This document shows positions 21,496-33,682 of a stretch of 64,000 nucleotides of DNA, in pieces. The position numbers and the translations under genes are program-made. Source of the DNA: Caenorhabditis elegans (Eukaryota > Nematoda > Chromadorea > Rhabditida > Rhabditidae); the NCBI RefSeq assembly GCF_000002985.6, contig NC_003280.10:15124501-15188500 (forward strand), in the 5' to 3' direction. Numbering within the stretch: position 1 is the stretch's first letter; the number at the start of each line of letters is the position of its first letter. The notes below the pieces were generated by a model. The model saw only the letters and a program-made list of their open reading frames with translations. It searched no databases and was not told the origin of the DNA.

Positions 21496-24400
21496 ATGAA
21501 CTTTTATCTTCTGCTTTATATTTCGGCGTGTTTGGGAATAGGAGGTATGTTTTGTTTTATTTTGGTAGATGCTAGATTTGGCTTACTGAGAAAAATTAAA
21601 AATGTGCCAATTTTGAAAAATTTTGAAAAACATTTAAAAACTTGATTTTTATCATATACTGTCAAAATATCAAATTTACAATTCGAAATAAAACTTTAGA
21701 TTTTAATTTTGGAAACTCTCTCTACTTAGGCATCTCATATCTAGGTTGTCTTTGGTTTTTAAAAAAAATCCTCAACTACTGAAATATAGAGAAACATTTG
21801 GACAATATATTGCCTCTAAAATTTTTATTGTTCAAGTTAAAAGTCACCAATTTATGTCCTGCCAAGTGACGGTTGTCAAAGAGGTGAAATTTTAAATTTT
21901 GCCAATTTGAACTTATATTTGAAATGTTGACATCTTGCCAATTTATCTTATCAGTTAGACTTTCTAGTTTTTATGCCATACTAAGCGGGCATATTTGTAA
22001 GATTAGGTGCGTGCCTGATGCCTGCTTGCCTGCCTACCTTCTGATTTTTATTTTAGCGATTCCTTCGTATTTTCGAAGTAGGCATGAGGTCCGATGTCTT
22101 GTAGGAATTTTGTGCATACGTGAAAACTGAAGTTTTACCAACTTGATCTTAAATTTGAAAAATTGGTATAAAATTTAGATGAAAAATTCCAATTTCCTAG
22201 GTCAAATCCTAGCGGTTCAAAATTTCAATTCGCCTAGTATATATATGCAAACTAAATGTGAAAACCGCTTTTTCTCCTCCGTCTCCCTTCAAAATAAACA
22301 TCACACTTTTTATGAATCTAGGTCAATTTTGAAAGTGTTTCAAGTGCCCAAAAGATTTTCATCTCCGACTAGAAGCTTACGTAACATTGCAACACCCTAT
22401 AATTTCAAGTTTTTCCATCCTTAATCCCCTAACAAAAAAACTTGCAGCCTTCTCAAAATCGTCTCTGGACTGTGATTTCTCTGAAGATTGTTGTTGGGCG
22501 ACGACTCGAGAAGAAGAACAATGGGAGATTCAGAGTGCTGATGAGCTTGATTTGAATGAGTTTAGAAAGGTTTTTCTGGTTGGGAAAAGCCGGCCACCGC
22601 CATCTGGAAACTATGCGATTCGAGTGGAGAATAAGAAAAAGTCATCGTTGATTTCTTGTGCGGTTTGTAGTGCTTCCGGGCAGGCTACTGTAAAGTTCAG
22701 GTAAAAAATTTCAAATTTTCAAAATTTGTCCCAAACATTTCACAGAAAATTAAATAATTGTATCAGTATTTCTGTTCAACTATCCAACTTTAAATAGATA
22801 AAAGAGAAACATATCCGTTTCATTTTGATACGCCTCGTTTGCCACCGACATTCAATCGTGTGGAACGGGGAAAAGCCTGCTAAATGGATTGTATTTGAAA
22901 ACTGTTAGCTGTGTTAGCTTTGGGAAAGGCAGAAAATGAAGGGTCTTAGAGTATAGTACGAAAAAATTTTAAAAAAATATATTAGTAATTTCAAAACTTA
23001 TGGAAAATCGTTGCCTGCTAAAATTATGACAGGAAATTGCCAAAACTTGTTAAACGTTTTTCTAAGTTCGACAGAAAATTGCAAAAGTTGTACAGAAAGT
23101 TGCCAGACTTCAACAGAAAGTTGTCAAACGTTGGCAGTAAATTGCCAAACTTTGATAGAAAGTTATCAGAGTTTCACAGAAAGTTGCCAAACTTTGACAA
23201 AAAGTTGCTAAAGCTCGACAGAAAATTGCTCAATTTTGGCAGCAAGTTGTCTATCTTCGACAAAAAATTGCAAAAGTTATACAGGAAGTTGTCAAACTGT
23301 GGCAGTAAATTGTCAATTTTTGATAGAAAGTTGTCAACGTTTTGAACAAAATTTTAAAGTAAATTGCCAAACTTTGACAGAAGGCTATAAATGTTCGACA
23401 GAAAGTTGCCGAATTTTGGCAGAAAGTTACCAATCCTTAATTGAAAATTATCAAAGTTCGACTAAAAGTTGCCAAAGTTTGATAGAAACTGTCGAGTTAC
23501 TAAAAATTTTCTACGGAAATTGACAGAATATAAGAAAAATTAATAAATGGCCAATTAACTCATCACTATTGAAAATCAAATTGTTCCCCATAACCACCTT
23601 ATAAAATTTTTTTTATCTTTTAGACATTGGCAAAGTGCTAATGCAATGCTGAAAATCTGCTGGCAACTGGCTGGCGATGGAAGTCCAGTCACAGAAAACT
23701 GCCAGATGGCTCGGCATTCCAAGCAGAGCAAGCTGAATACTTACAAGTTCCACAACATTGAAAAGAGAAAGAATTTTAGGGTGAGAATATCTACCTACCT
23801 ACCTACCTATGCCTACCCACCTATCTACCTATCTGCTTATTTACTATCTATCTACCAACTTATCTATCTACCTACCTACCTATCTACCTCCTACCTACCT
23901 ATGCCTATGCCTACCTACCTATGTGCATATCTACTATCTTTTACTGCTAAGCTTTGGTACGGTGTAGTTTTGCGCACTTCACATCTATCAACTCGAACAA
24001 TTTGCAATTTCACGGTAGGCACAAGGCAGACGTAGGCTGAATAAATTATCACTCTACATTCCTTCCAAAACCATCCTATTTTCCCAACGGAATCACCCAA
24101 TTTGCCAGCCAATAAATGCGATTCCATCTCCCATTTTTTTTTCAGTTGGTGTTTATCGTGGAAAACGCGGATGCTGAAATGGATTCGGGCAACGAGGCGA
24201 CCATTATCGTTGACCGAATTTCCGTCGACTATGACTCATGTGATGATCATGCCGCGACTCATGAAGTTCAGGGAAATGTGACCAAGAAGAGGACAAAGCA
24301 CAGCAAGACGAGACAAGTACGGGGACAAGTTCTGAAAAACTGATAATCTGTGAAATTTGCAGAAGGCTCGGTCAAGTGTTACGTTGGAGAAGTTGGCTCA

Positions 24401-27343
24401 GAAGAATCAGAAAATGAAAGAAGAGCTCAAAAAACAAGAAGATAAACAGGTAAAACTTAAAACAATTTTGTGAGCGGAAAACGATTTTTTCTGGAAAATC
24501 AGCAAATTGGCGGAATTGAAAACTTCCGGCAAATCGGCAAACCGGCAAATTGCCGGAGTTAAAAATTTCCGACAAATCAGCAAACCGGCAAATTGATGGA
24601 ACTGAAAAATTCCGTCAAATCTGTAAACCGGCAAACCGGCAAATTGACGGAGTTGAAATTTCCGGAAAATCAGCAAATCGGCACATTGACGGAATTGAAA
24701 ACTTCCGGCAAATCGGCAAATCGGCACATTGACGGAATTGAAAATGTTTGGCGAATCGACAAATCGGCAAATTGACAGAATTGAAAACTTCCGGCGAATC
24801 GGCAAACCGGCAAATTGCCGTTTTGCCCAACTTGTCCGAAAAACAGTAATTGTCAAAAATTTTTCGTCAAATTGTAGTTTTGCACATTATTTTTGGAAAT
24901 TTCAGAATTTCAATTTCAATCGGCAAAATTGTACGCGTACAAAAATTTTATAAAAATATCTAGGAAAAAAAAACTCAACAAGGCACAGTTTTACTGTTTC
25001 CGTCTTATAAAAATCCTCCTAAAAACTTCTGGCAAATTGAAATCCGGCAAACGATTTGCCGAGCTCGTCGACAGAAAAATTTGCCGAACGGTAATTGCCA
25101 CCCACCCCTGGTTCAGATCCTGGGCAGCTAATAAAACTTCTTGCTAAAAATTCGGCATTATTCTTTAAAATATCCAATTTTTCCAGGCCTACCTGAAAAA
25201 TGTCGATCAACAAATTGCAAAAGTTGTGGACGAGGTTAATGCTAAACGTAAGTTTTTCTGTTTTTTTTTTGCAATTTCTAAATCATATTAGAATTTTTCA
25301 GAAGTCGTAGCATCAAAGGCATCTTCCTCCGCTAAAATGGTGGTCCCGGCCTCTCCAAAACCTCCAGCTCCTGTAGATCGTATGATTTCGAGCAAACAAT
25401 CAAGAAAATCTATAGAAAATTATATGCTTTTCAGCGTTAACCGACCTGCTGGGAAGTGAATTTGTGGACTTTTTGGACCCGAACTACGAGTCCAATGATG
25501 ATGAGGAGGCGGCGGCAGAGGAAGTGGATTTTGATACTGTAAGCTTGAAGGACCTGAACTTTTTAATGATATTGGCAAAAATTATTTCAGAAAGAATCCA
25601 AATCTAAAATAATCCCGGCTACAACCCCTTCGCCTTTAAAATCTGGAACTGTAACCGGAAAACCTCCAGTGAAAATAGTGGAAACTTCCAAAAAATCCAT
25701 CGATCCTAATGGGCTACCTGTAAGTTGAGCCTAAAAACTTCCAGAATGCAATGAAAAATTTAAGATTCATAAAAAGCTGAAACCAGTGGAGCATCTACCG
25801 ATTCGTCCGATTTCCACGGAAAGTATCGTAAAATTCATTCAAAAGGGGAAGCCAATGCAAGTTCAGGCACAAAATGGAGTGTTCAGTTTGCCTTCTCAGC
25901 AGCATCAGCCGTGAGTTATCTTAACTGTAGGGGTACTGTAGTCTACAACAGGGGTTCACCCAAATGGGAAATCTAGAGAAATTTGGTTACTGTAGGGGTG
26001 CTGTACTTTCAAATTTGGGTGGATTACTGTCTTTTTGGTAAGTAGATTTAGCAAAAAAATCTGAAATTGTGAGAATACTGTAGTAAAAATGAATTAGGTT
26101 ACTGTATGCTTACTGTATGGTTACTGTAGGATTACTGAGAGACTAATGTAGGGTTGCTATAGGGTTACTGTAGAGTGGTTATAGGGATACTGTAGGGTTA
26201 CTGTAGGGTACTTATAGGGTTACAGTAGGGTTACTGTAGAATTATTTTGAAGTTACCGTAGAGTTATTTTAGGGTTACTGTAAGGGTACTGTTGGGTTAG
26301 ATTAGGCTTAGTGTAGGGTTACTGTGGCATTATAGTTACTGTAGGGTTACTGTAGGGTCACTGTAGTGTTACTGTAGGGTCACTGTAGGGTTACTGTAGG
26401 GTTACCGTCGGTTTACAGTGGTGTTACTGTGTTGTCATTGTGGGATTATTGTATGGCTACTGTAAAGCTATTCTAGAGTTACTTTAAGGGTACTGTAGCG
26501 GTACTGTAGGGCTACTGTAGGGTTACTATACACTATAATTTTTCCAGAATCCCTATGGGAATCCCATCCACCTGTTCGACTCCAGGAGGCTGTCTCTTTG
26601 AAAAAGATTTCTGCGGATGGACTACACCGCCAGGTGTCACTAATAAGTTTCACTTGAAAAAAGGTTTAAATAAAGTAGAACGAAAAAAATAAACATAAAA
26701 ATTTTTCAGTTCACATGTCGAGCTTCTCCGAGGCAATTGTTCCGGTTGGAGAGATTGCGGTAATGGAGACTGAAACGAAGATGACTCAGGCTCATACGGT
26801 TAGTTTGTAAGACTGGAACATTAGTTTTGGTGTGTCCTCAAATTATGTCTAGTTATCAGGAAAAAATATCGCAATTTTTTTACGGAAATTGTTTTGATCT
26901 ACCTGGTGTTACCTTTCATAACATTTAAAAAATCGTAAAAATATTGAGTTTCGTGAGGAATTCGACTGTAAATGTCCTAAATCCGGTCTGGAATAAAACC
27001 TCAATTCCAGGTAATCTTTGACGCGTTGGAATTCGCCTCAGGCACCCGCCTTATTGCCTGTTGCCTAGCCAATGGACAGCTCACCTGCCCGTTCTCAACT
27101 CCTCATGAGCAAACAGGCATTCTTTGGCAGTTCTCGAAGTTTGAGTGCCCGATTAATACGTCGAAGGTATAATAGTACGGTTTTCTGCAAAAACTGACAT
27201 AATTTAACTTCCAGATCGCTTTTATCTGCGAGAACTTTGGCCTAGCTGAAAGTATATGTGCAGTTGACAATATCCGAATTCATACTTCAACCGATGTATT
27301 CTTCCTGGAAGCATGCCAAAAAGACAAACTTCATAGAAGCTGA
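21496..27343 (+). CDS. Secreted protein with two MAM domains (574 aa)
   Basis: Fourteen exons in phase: 21496-21544, 22448-22700, 23624-23780, 24146-24316, 24363-24449, 25187-25247, 25302-25379, 25435-25538, 25591-25719, 25765-25910, 26548-26663, 26710-26798, 27011-27166, 27215-27343. The signal peptide is MNFYLLLYISACLGIG. The first MAM domain starts at ~residue 24 (LDCDFSEDCCW, later CGVC-type cysteines) and runs to ~170. The centre is a Lys/Glu-rich probable coiled stretch (KLAQKNQKMKEELKKQEDK), then a Ser/Pro/acidic linker. The second MAM domain starts ~residue 420 (GGCLFEKDFCGWTT) and fills the C-terminus. MAM domains are extracellular adhesion modules. No transmembrane segment seen. The exon-10 acceptor (TTTAAG, 25764) is non-consensus but keeps frame. 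Introns carry three different tandem repeats. Confidence 0.88.
23030..23525. repeat. ~21-bp tandem repeat in MAM-gene intron 2
   Basis: About 23 imperfect units of the type GACAGAAAGTTGCCAAACTTT. Variation between units is substitution-rich, suggesting an old array. Peptide-like frames through it are artefacts. Confidence 0.85.
23795..23935. repeat. CTAC/CTAT microsatellite-like tract
   Basis: Imperfect CTACCTACCTAT repeats with GCCTACC units, in MAM-gene intron 3. Related GCCTACC/AGGCAGG tracts occur across the window. Confidence 0.8.
24470..25115. repeat. hAT-type CGGCAAA repeat in MAM-gene intron 5
   Basis: Starts GAGCGGAAAACGATTTTTTC and ends TTGCCACCCACCCCTGG. The right terminus matches the hAT-type family and the left one is eroded. 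The interior is CGGCAAATTGACGGAATTGAAA-type units. Confidence 0.75.
25925..26535. repeat. Degenerate GGTTACTGTA decamer array in MAM-gene intron 10
   Basis: Roughly forty imperfect copies of GGGTTACTGTA fill the intron. The related TACTGTAG motif also appears in the PTR gene intron near 38030-38110. Confidence 0.8.
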
Positions 27344-29006
27344 TAATGCAAAAGGCCACGTTATTGATCTCAATATTTATTCTAATTTATTTTCCTATTT
27401 GTATTTATATGATAAGTTGTATAAAGTTATTATTATTATAAATAGGTAGTTAGGTAGGTAGGTATGTACATAGGCAGGCAGCATCAAAATTTTTGAAAAT
27501 TTTAAACTCGACTTTCTCACCAAAATTTGACAATTTCAAAACTTTCGCTAATCCAAAAAAAATCGTCCAGAAAAATCTGAACATCTTGACGATTGATTTT
27601 CAAGCAAAAAATCGGAATTTCGGATGAATTTCAATTAAGAAATTGAGGTGGAAAGAAAAAATGTAACAAAAAATTTTGGCAATTTGCGCCTTGGAATCAT
27701 TGTAATTTCTAATGATTTTTCCAATACTTCACTTTTTTTGGGATCCAGGACAACTGTAAGCTTATATATTTTTTAAACTAGAAGAACTTGCCAAAAAGCT
27801 TAACAGGGTTTCTATTCCAGAAAAAAGTCGGCTGTCGTTAACGGCTGAGATTTTAGCAGCCGACATAGCACGGGCACAAAATTTTCAGGTTCATCTACCG
27901 CTCTACTCCAACATCTTCAATTCATTCCCCTCTTCCCAACACCAATTCACATTCTAATTTCTGCATTTATTATTGAATGACCAAATTGTTCCTCCTCGGA
28001 GACAATACATTGTGATGTCACGGACACAATGGAAAGTTCAATTGTACCCCCCGATTCTCGGGAAGAATTTGTCTATTCTTTCGGTTTGCGGTTGTCAGAA
28101 AACCATATCTCTTGAAGTTTGAAAATTGTAGAAAACAATTTTGGGTAGTCCAATATTTTGAACTTTGCGCTCAATTTGATCGTTAACCATGTTATTAGAC
28201 CCTTCTAAATAAACCGGTAATCCTACAGTAACCCTATTTCCTAAAACTTTTTGAACAGAAACAAAAAAAAATTGAGTGTCGTTCAACTGGAAAGTTATTT
28301 TAATTTAATTGTTCTGCCCTTCTACCCTCCGCTCAGTTACGTCAAGATGAGTAATTAAGTCTTTCTCTTGAATACTTTGGCAAATCATCAAAAACCGATC
28401 CATGGGAACTTTCACCTGAATCTTACCGTGGTTTTTATTCCGTAAAAAAGTCGTCGTCTGCCGGAAACGGCCGACATCTCACGGGTGTGCAAGGTTCCTG
28501 AAAAAAAACCCGTCAGGTGTCGGCCGCTTGAATGTCTACACGCAAGAATTTGAAATTATGATGAGATGCAATTGATTTAGCAGCCGACATCTTGTGGGTG
28601 GGGAAAATCTCATTTGGCTCTGAGAGGGCGTCTATCGCAAGTTAGACCCGTTAGACGTCAACATGAGAACTGAAGGTTTCAAAATTTTCCATGAGAACAG
28701 AAGAGCTAACTTTAGCAGCCGACAGATTACGGGCTGGCATAAATTCTTTGATACGAATTTTGCGTCTCAGGTAGCGGCCGACATTTTTCGGGTTGTGTAG
28801 AGCAACCCTAAATGTCTTAGATTTCCAGCGAGGTGTCGGCTGCTGTAATTGGAAAACCCGTATATTGTCGGCCGCTATTGATCCAATGTGGGGCCGCCAA
28901 CACTATACACCTCCACACCTGTCAAACCGTGGCGCCGTTCATTGCTTCTTCTTCTTCCTGCCATTCATCCGCGCCGCAATCCACGAGATGACACCATCAA
29001 TTAAAC

Positions 29007-29009
<3 letters not shown>

Positions 29010-29066
<57 letters not shown>
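29010..29066. repeat. CT dinucleotide microsatellite
   Basis: An uninterrupted TCTCTC run of about 28 units. Confidence 0.9.
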
Positions 29067-29070
<4 letters not shown>

Positions 29071-31526
29071 ATATTATATTATTTTGAAAACTGTTGTGTT
29101 GTCTAAGAGTGTCAGGCAATGGTGTGTAGATATAGTTGTTTCTCTTTCATCTGCTTCTTCCTCTTCTTCAATTTCCCTTTTTCTTCCCTCTCTATTCATC
29201 CAACAATCTGCCTAATTCACATCATAGCGGGGCAGAAGCTGTGTGCTGCGCAAGTTGAATTTTCAATGACATTTCTCCTTGGCTTTTCCCTAATTTGAAT
29301 CGTCTATCCACTCTATTTACGTTCCGATCCTATCTTCACCGTGCTTCTCACAGTCTTTTTTGAAGTTGTGTGAAACTGTAATGAAATGTAAAGTTGAAAG
29401 TATTTACTGAGAAAATGAAAACTGGAATTATTACGATTTATGTGATTTTCAAAACATTTCAAGATTTTTGATGTTTACAAAATTTTGTTTTGGAAAAAAT
29501 TTCCCCTCGAATTCTGTGCTTTGAATATTTTAATATTTGAGCGCTAAAAAAAAGCAGCCGACATATCGCGAGCCCAAGCGATCTGGAGACTCGGGAGGTG
29601 TCGGCTGCAAGAAGTTTTCCAAAATCCACATACCTCGATTTTTGTCATTAATCAGAAACAATACAAAAACTACGAAAACTATGAAAAATCGTAAACTACA
29701 CCGCAAAAAGTTGATAAATAGTTGGCTATAGAATGCTATTGCTATGGAATAGGTGGCTAGAAAATTTCATTTTTCTTAGTGTTTTTGAAAAAAATTTTTT
29801 TTTAACAAGTAGAAATATTTTTTATTCGCAAAATGTATTATGGAATAGCAGCAGCGGACATCTAAAGGGCCCCTAAGTAGTTACGGCCTGCGAAACGTCG
29901 GTTGCTCAATGACGCAGCAAACCTGAAACAGCAGCCGACACCCTGCGGGCTAAACTACCAGTAGATGCCCCGTGAGGTTTCGGCTGCTGCTCTGCAGGTT
30001 CACCTACCCCTTTCCCCAAGATCCACACCCGAACCAGTTCTGCAATAACCTCCCGAACGACTACTTATAATTTAGTGTTATTTTCATTGCCCTCTTTCAA
30101 AAAGTGTATATATAAATACCAATATTCGGCCACATTACACTCCCCCTCTCGATTTTTTCAGTTCAAAAACTATGGTTTTCCAAACTCGTTTTCTTCTGTG
30201 TGTCTAGAGAGATGGGAACATCTGGGGGCTGCTGTTATTATTTTTTTTCTTCTTCTCCTCCTTTTTTTACCTTAAGATTTAATTCTAGATAACAGGTGTC
30301 ACAATCACCTGATGATCATTTCAATGTTTCTACAGTAATTCAGGAATCGGAAACTCCGCCCCCTTTTTTCTTTGATTTTTTATACGGCTGATTGATGTTT
30401 CAAAACATCTTGTTATCTGTGTGGAACATTGAACCCTGCCTAGATGATATTTAGTTTCTAATTTAATTCGATTTTCGATTTTAGCCCTAAAAAATTTTGC
30501 TGAAAAATTTTGAGAATTAGTAAAAAATTCACTCAGATTTCAACTAAAAAATAATGCCTACCTGTTTTTGCGCCTACCTGGCTACGTGCCTACGTGCCTG
30601 CCTACCTACCGTATTGATAAAAACCAGTTAACGGTTTTTGTTTTTGCTTTCGTTTTTTTTTTGAAAATATTTACATTTACATTATCTTCAAAATTCAATC
30701 AATAATCTCTCTGCGACATGTGTTCTTTTTTTCATCCGTAACTGTTTTTTATCATGTTATCGAAACCAGTCTAAATTCGATGCTTTGGCAGACACTGATT
30801 CCTTCTTTCTGTATATACATGACCCTCTTATCATATCTCTTTCATCCTGTTAACAAATCTGCCATCCTTCTCTTTTTATGATTATGGATGTTATTTTTGC
30901 TAAGGAGGTTTTTATAAAAACCAATTTTATTGATATGTTTAATTGAAAAGTGATAAGTTCTGTAGAGCGTATTTGAGATAGGCTCGCTGAACAAAGCAGC
31001 CGACATCTCCCGGGTCAAAAATGACCACGGTTTATTGTGGGCCACAGTTAACTGTGGGAGCCGTAAATTGTCGGCTACTCGAGTCTAGGACCTAAAATTC
31101 AAAATTTGTACTACTCTCGGATAACCTAAAATAGTTTCTATAATTATGGGTTTTTTTTGTTGAATCAATATGTTATTGTTTTTCGAATTATGTATATCAT
31201 ATCAATTTTTGCTTGAAGATCATTCTTTGTCAATATTTGTAAAAAAATGAATCATATGAACTTTTTTCAAAACCAGAAATTTCAAAAAAAAAACAGTGAT
31301 GTTTGAATTTAGTGGGATCTCTAAAACTTATAGACATATTTTTTGTTTTAGTCTGTGATTTGGTGAGGATAAATTTAAAAATTAAATTTTAAAAAATTAA
31401 AAAAAAAGGAAATTATCATTTTTGTAATTGGCGATGTGTCCTTTGTGCCAGGAATTTTTTTTTTAATTTCCAAAACTTTTAGTAAAACAGATTACAACAA
31501 AGATAGTGTTTTATTAGTAAACTTAC

Positions 31527-32151
31527 ACACGGTGTGGATTTTTTAACAAAAAATCAAAAAAACGTGTTCCAAGAATTATAATTCATTCTTAACCATTGCG
31601 TAAAACGTGGCAATTTTTTGAGTTTTTAATGGATTTCAGCTGTTTTAATTCAGCCAAATTTCAGCTCCGTTTCAGTTTTTGTTCTTTTTTTTTTAAAGCT
31701 TATCAAAGTTGACAGCATCTTCAAGGAAGACATTGAAAATAAACTAAAACAGCACATTTTGTAACAGAGAAAAACAACGGCAAAGTATATGGATCTTGCT
31801 CCAGAAAAAGTCCTCTAACTGGCCACTGGGTTAACAACTTTTTTTCAAACTTTACCATTGTGATAATTAGAGATATAGTTACAATTCTAACATAATTTAA
31901 ACAACTTTCTTCTCTGTTACAAAATGTGCTGTTTTAGTTTATTTTTAATGTCTTCCTTGAAAATACTGTCAACTTTGATCATCTTTAAAAAAAATGAACA
32001 AAAACTGAAACGGAGCTGAAATTTGGCTGAATTAAAACAGCTGAAATCCATTAAAAACTCAAAAAATTGCCACGTTTTACGCAATGGTTAAGAATGAATT
32101 AATTCTTGGAACATTTTTTTTTGATTATTTGTTAAAAAATCCACACCGTGT
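31527..32151. mobile_element. ~625-bp foldback element
   Basis: Left arm from ACACGGTGTGGATTTTTTAAC (31527) to ~31775 is the reverse complement of ~31912-32151, ending CCACACCGTGT; about 250-bp arms around a ~135-bp loop. Arms are almost identical (for example CATTTTGTAACAGAG / CTCTGTTACAAAATG). No ORF for a transposase; likely a non-autonomous MITE-type element. Confidence 0.8.
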
Positions 32152-33670
32152 TACAATTAGCATAAAAATGTGATATAAACATGAGATTAGATTGCATTTT
32201 TAGGTTCACATATTTTAGGCCATTTTTTGGTTTTAGGCTCAAAAAAGTTATAGGCCACCTCAAAAAAGGGAGAAGCCTTCCAAGTTCCCTTGTTTCCGTC
32301 CCATTGTACCCAACCTCTTTGTCTCAAGAAAAAATTCTCAGACTTAATTAGCTTCAATGAAAAAACAGTTGAAGGTGAAAAAACGGGTTACGTGTCCGTC
32401 AAGGTGTTACGCAAGAATCTTATCGGGGACAGGGACACAGACAAAAGCTTCAGCAGCTGTTGGAGAGAAGGTGAAAAAATTAAATATTTGGTTTGAGAGA
32501 AAGTATTGCAAGACAGTACACATGTTTATAGCCATTCTTTTCTTTTTTGTAAGGCTGTTAGCTGCGTAGTTATGTGCGGAGGACATGGGCGCGGTGGTTC
32601 CGTGTCTTTTTACTACTACTATTTATTACTTGAATTCTCTGTTTCTCTTCTCCTAGACCCCCATTTTCACACTTTTGTCATCACCTTTAACCCTCCACAA
32701 TTAAGCATTTCTTTGTTTCAAGCCAACAGTGTTTGTTTTATGAAGCGCCTCACTTTAAGCCAATGTATCTCAGCGGGGAGGGATAGGATCAAAAATTTGT
32801 CAACTAAGAAAATGTTCACAATTTAGATATGCACCCAACTTTCAACTTTGACATTTTTTGGAAAATTAGGAGTACGTCCCCAATTTTTAGAAAATTCTTA
32901 CAATCTACCTCGGAAACTTTAAAGGTTTTAACTTATTTAATCATCAAAAGTTTTAAAAAAGGTTTCTCTGAATTTAGACATTTTTTTAAATTTTCGGTTT
33001 TTATTGGAAAAAAAAATTGTTACACATTCCTCAAAAGTTGGCAGCTCATTTTGAAAGAGCATGTAATTATTCCAATTTGCTCCCCAGTGCCGAGGATTTT
33101 ACAAATAAAATTGTGTATAAAATAATGAAAGAATTTTCAAATTTAGGTTGTGAAATTTAAAAATTTAAGCCTTTAAAACCTAAAATCGTTAAAAAAAACT
33201 TTAAAAAAAGCCTTGAAAAAATTGTTCCCAACTATTTCAAAAAAATATCCAAACAATTCTTTATTACCGAAACTTAAGATAATATATTATAGTTGAACCT
33301 TATTACACATATGCAAAAATTTTGCCGCTCTTGTTGTGTCCCACCACGATTTGAATTATCGTACGTAAAACTAGAAGCATTCTTATTTATTATTTTTCTC
33401 GAAGACCAAAAACAAAGGATTCCTTTTCAAAACGATTCAAAATTTTCGTCAGTTCAACTTCTCTATAATCCTACCAGATCCTCTAACACTTTCCCCAATT
33501 CTTCTCCCAGTTCTTCATTTTCTTCAATTTTCCGCCGTCGTCTCGCTTCATGAGAGAATTCGTGTTGAGTCTTCTTTGTGGTTTCGGTTTAGCCTACTAC
33601 CAACCTTGATTCATCGGGATTATTGCAGCAAATTCACACCATTGTATTTTTACGTTATAACTTGATACTT

Positions 33671-33682
33671 GTCTTTCAGAAA
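33671..33682 (+). promoter_or_regulatory. Probable SL trans-splice acceptor of the PTR gene
   Basis: GTCTTTCAG followed by AAA and then the ATG. A strong acceptor with no upstream coding exon three bases from a start codon is the usual arrangement for SL1 trans-splicing in Caenorhabditis. Inference. Confidence 0.6.

Larger units (their letters stand above)
27344..33682. other. 6.3-kb gene-poor spacer
   Basis: No gene could be built. Contents: AGGTAGGTAGG tract (27445-27482); GCAGCCGACA palindrome family at ~27830-27885, 28440-28870, 29550-29610, 29850-29990 and 30990-31075; a CT dinucleotide run (~29010-29066); a foldback element (31527-32151); and, just ahead of 33683, the likely promoter and 5' region of the PTR gene. 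Confidence 0.6.

Noticed and set aside
28793-29215. Plus-strand ORF of 140 codons with a poly-Ser/Leu stretch
   Set aside because: Runs through the CT microsatellite; the flanks contain GCAGCCGACA repeats and no splice signals in phase.
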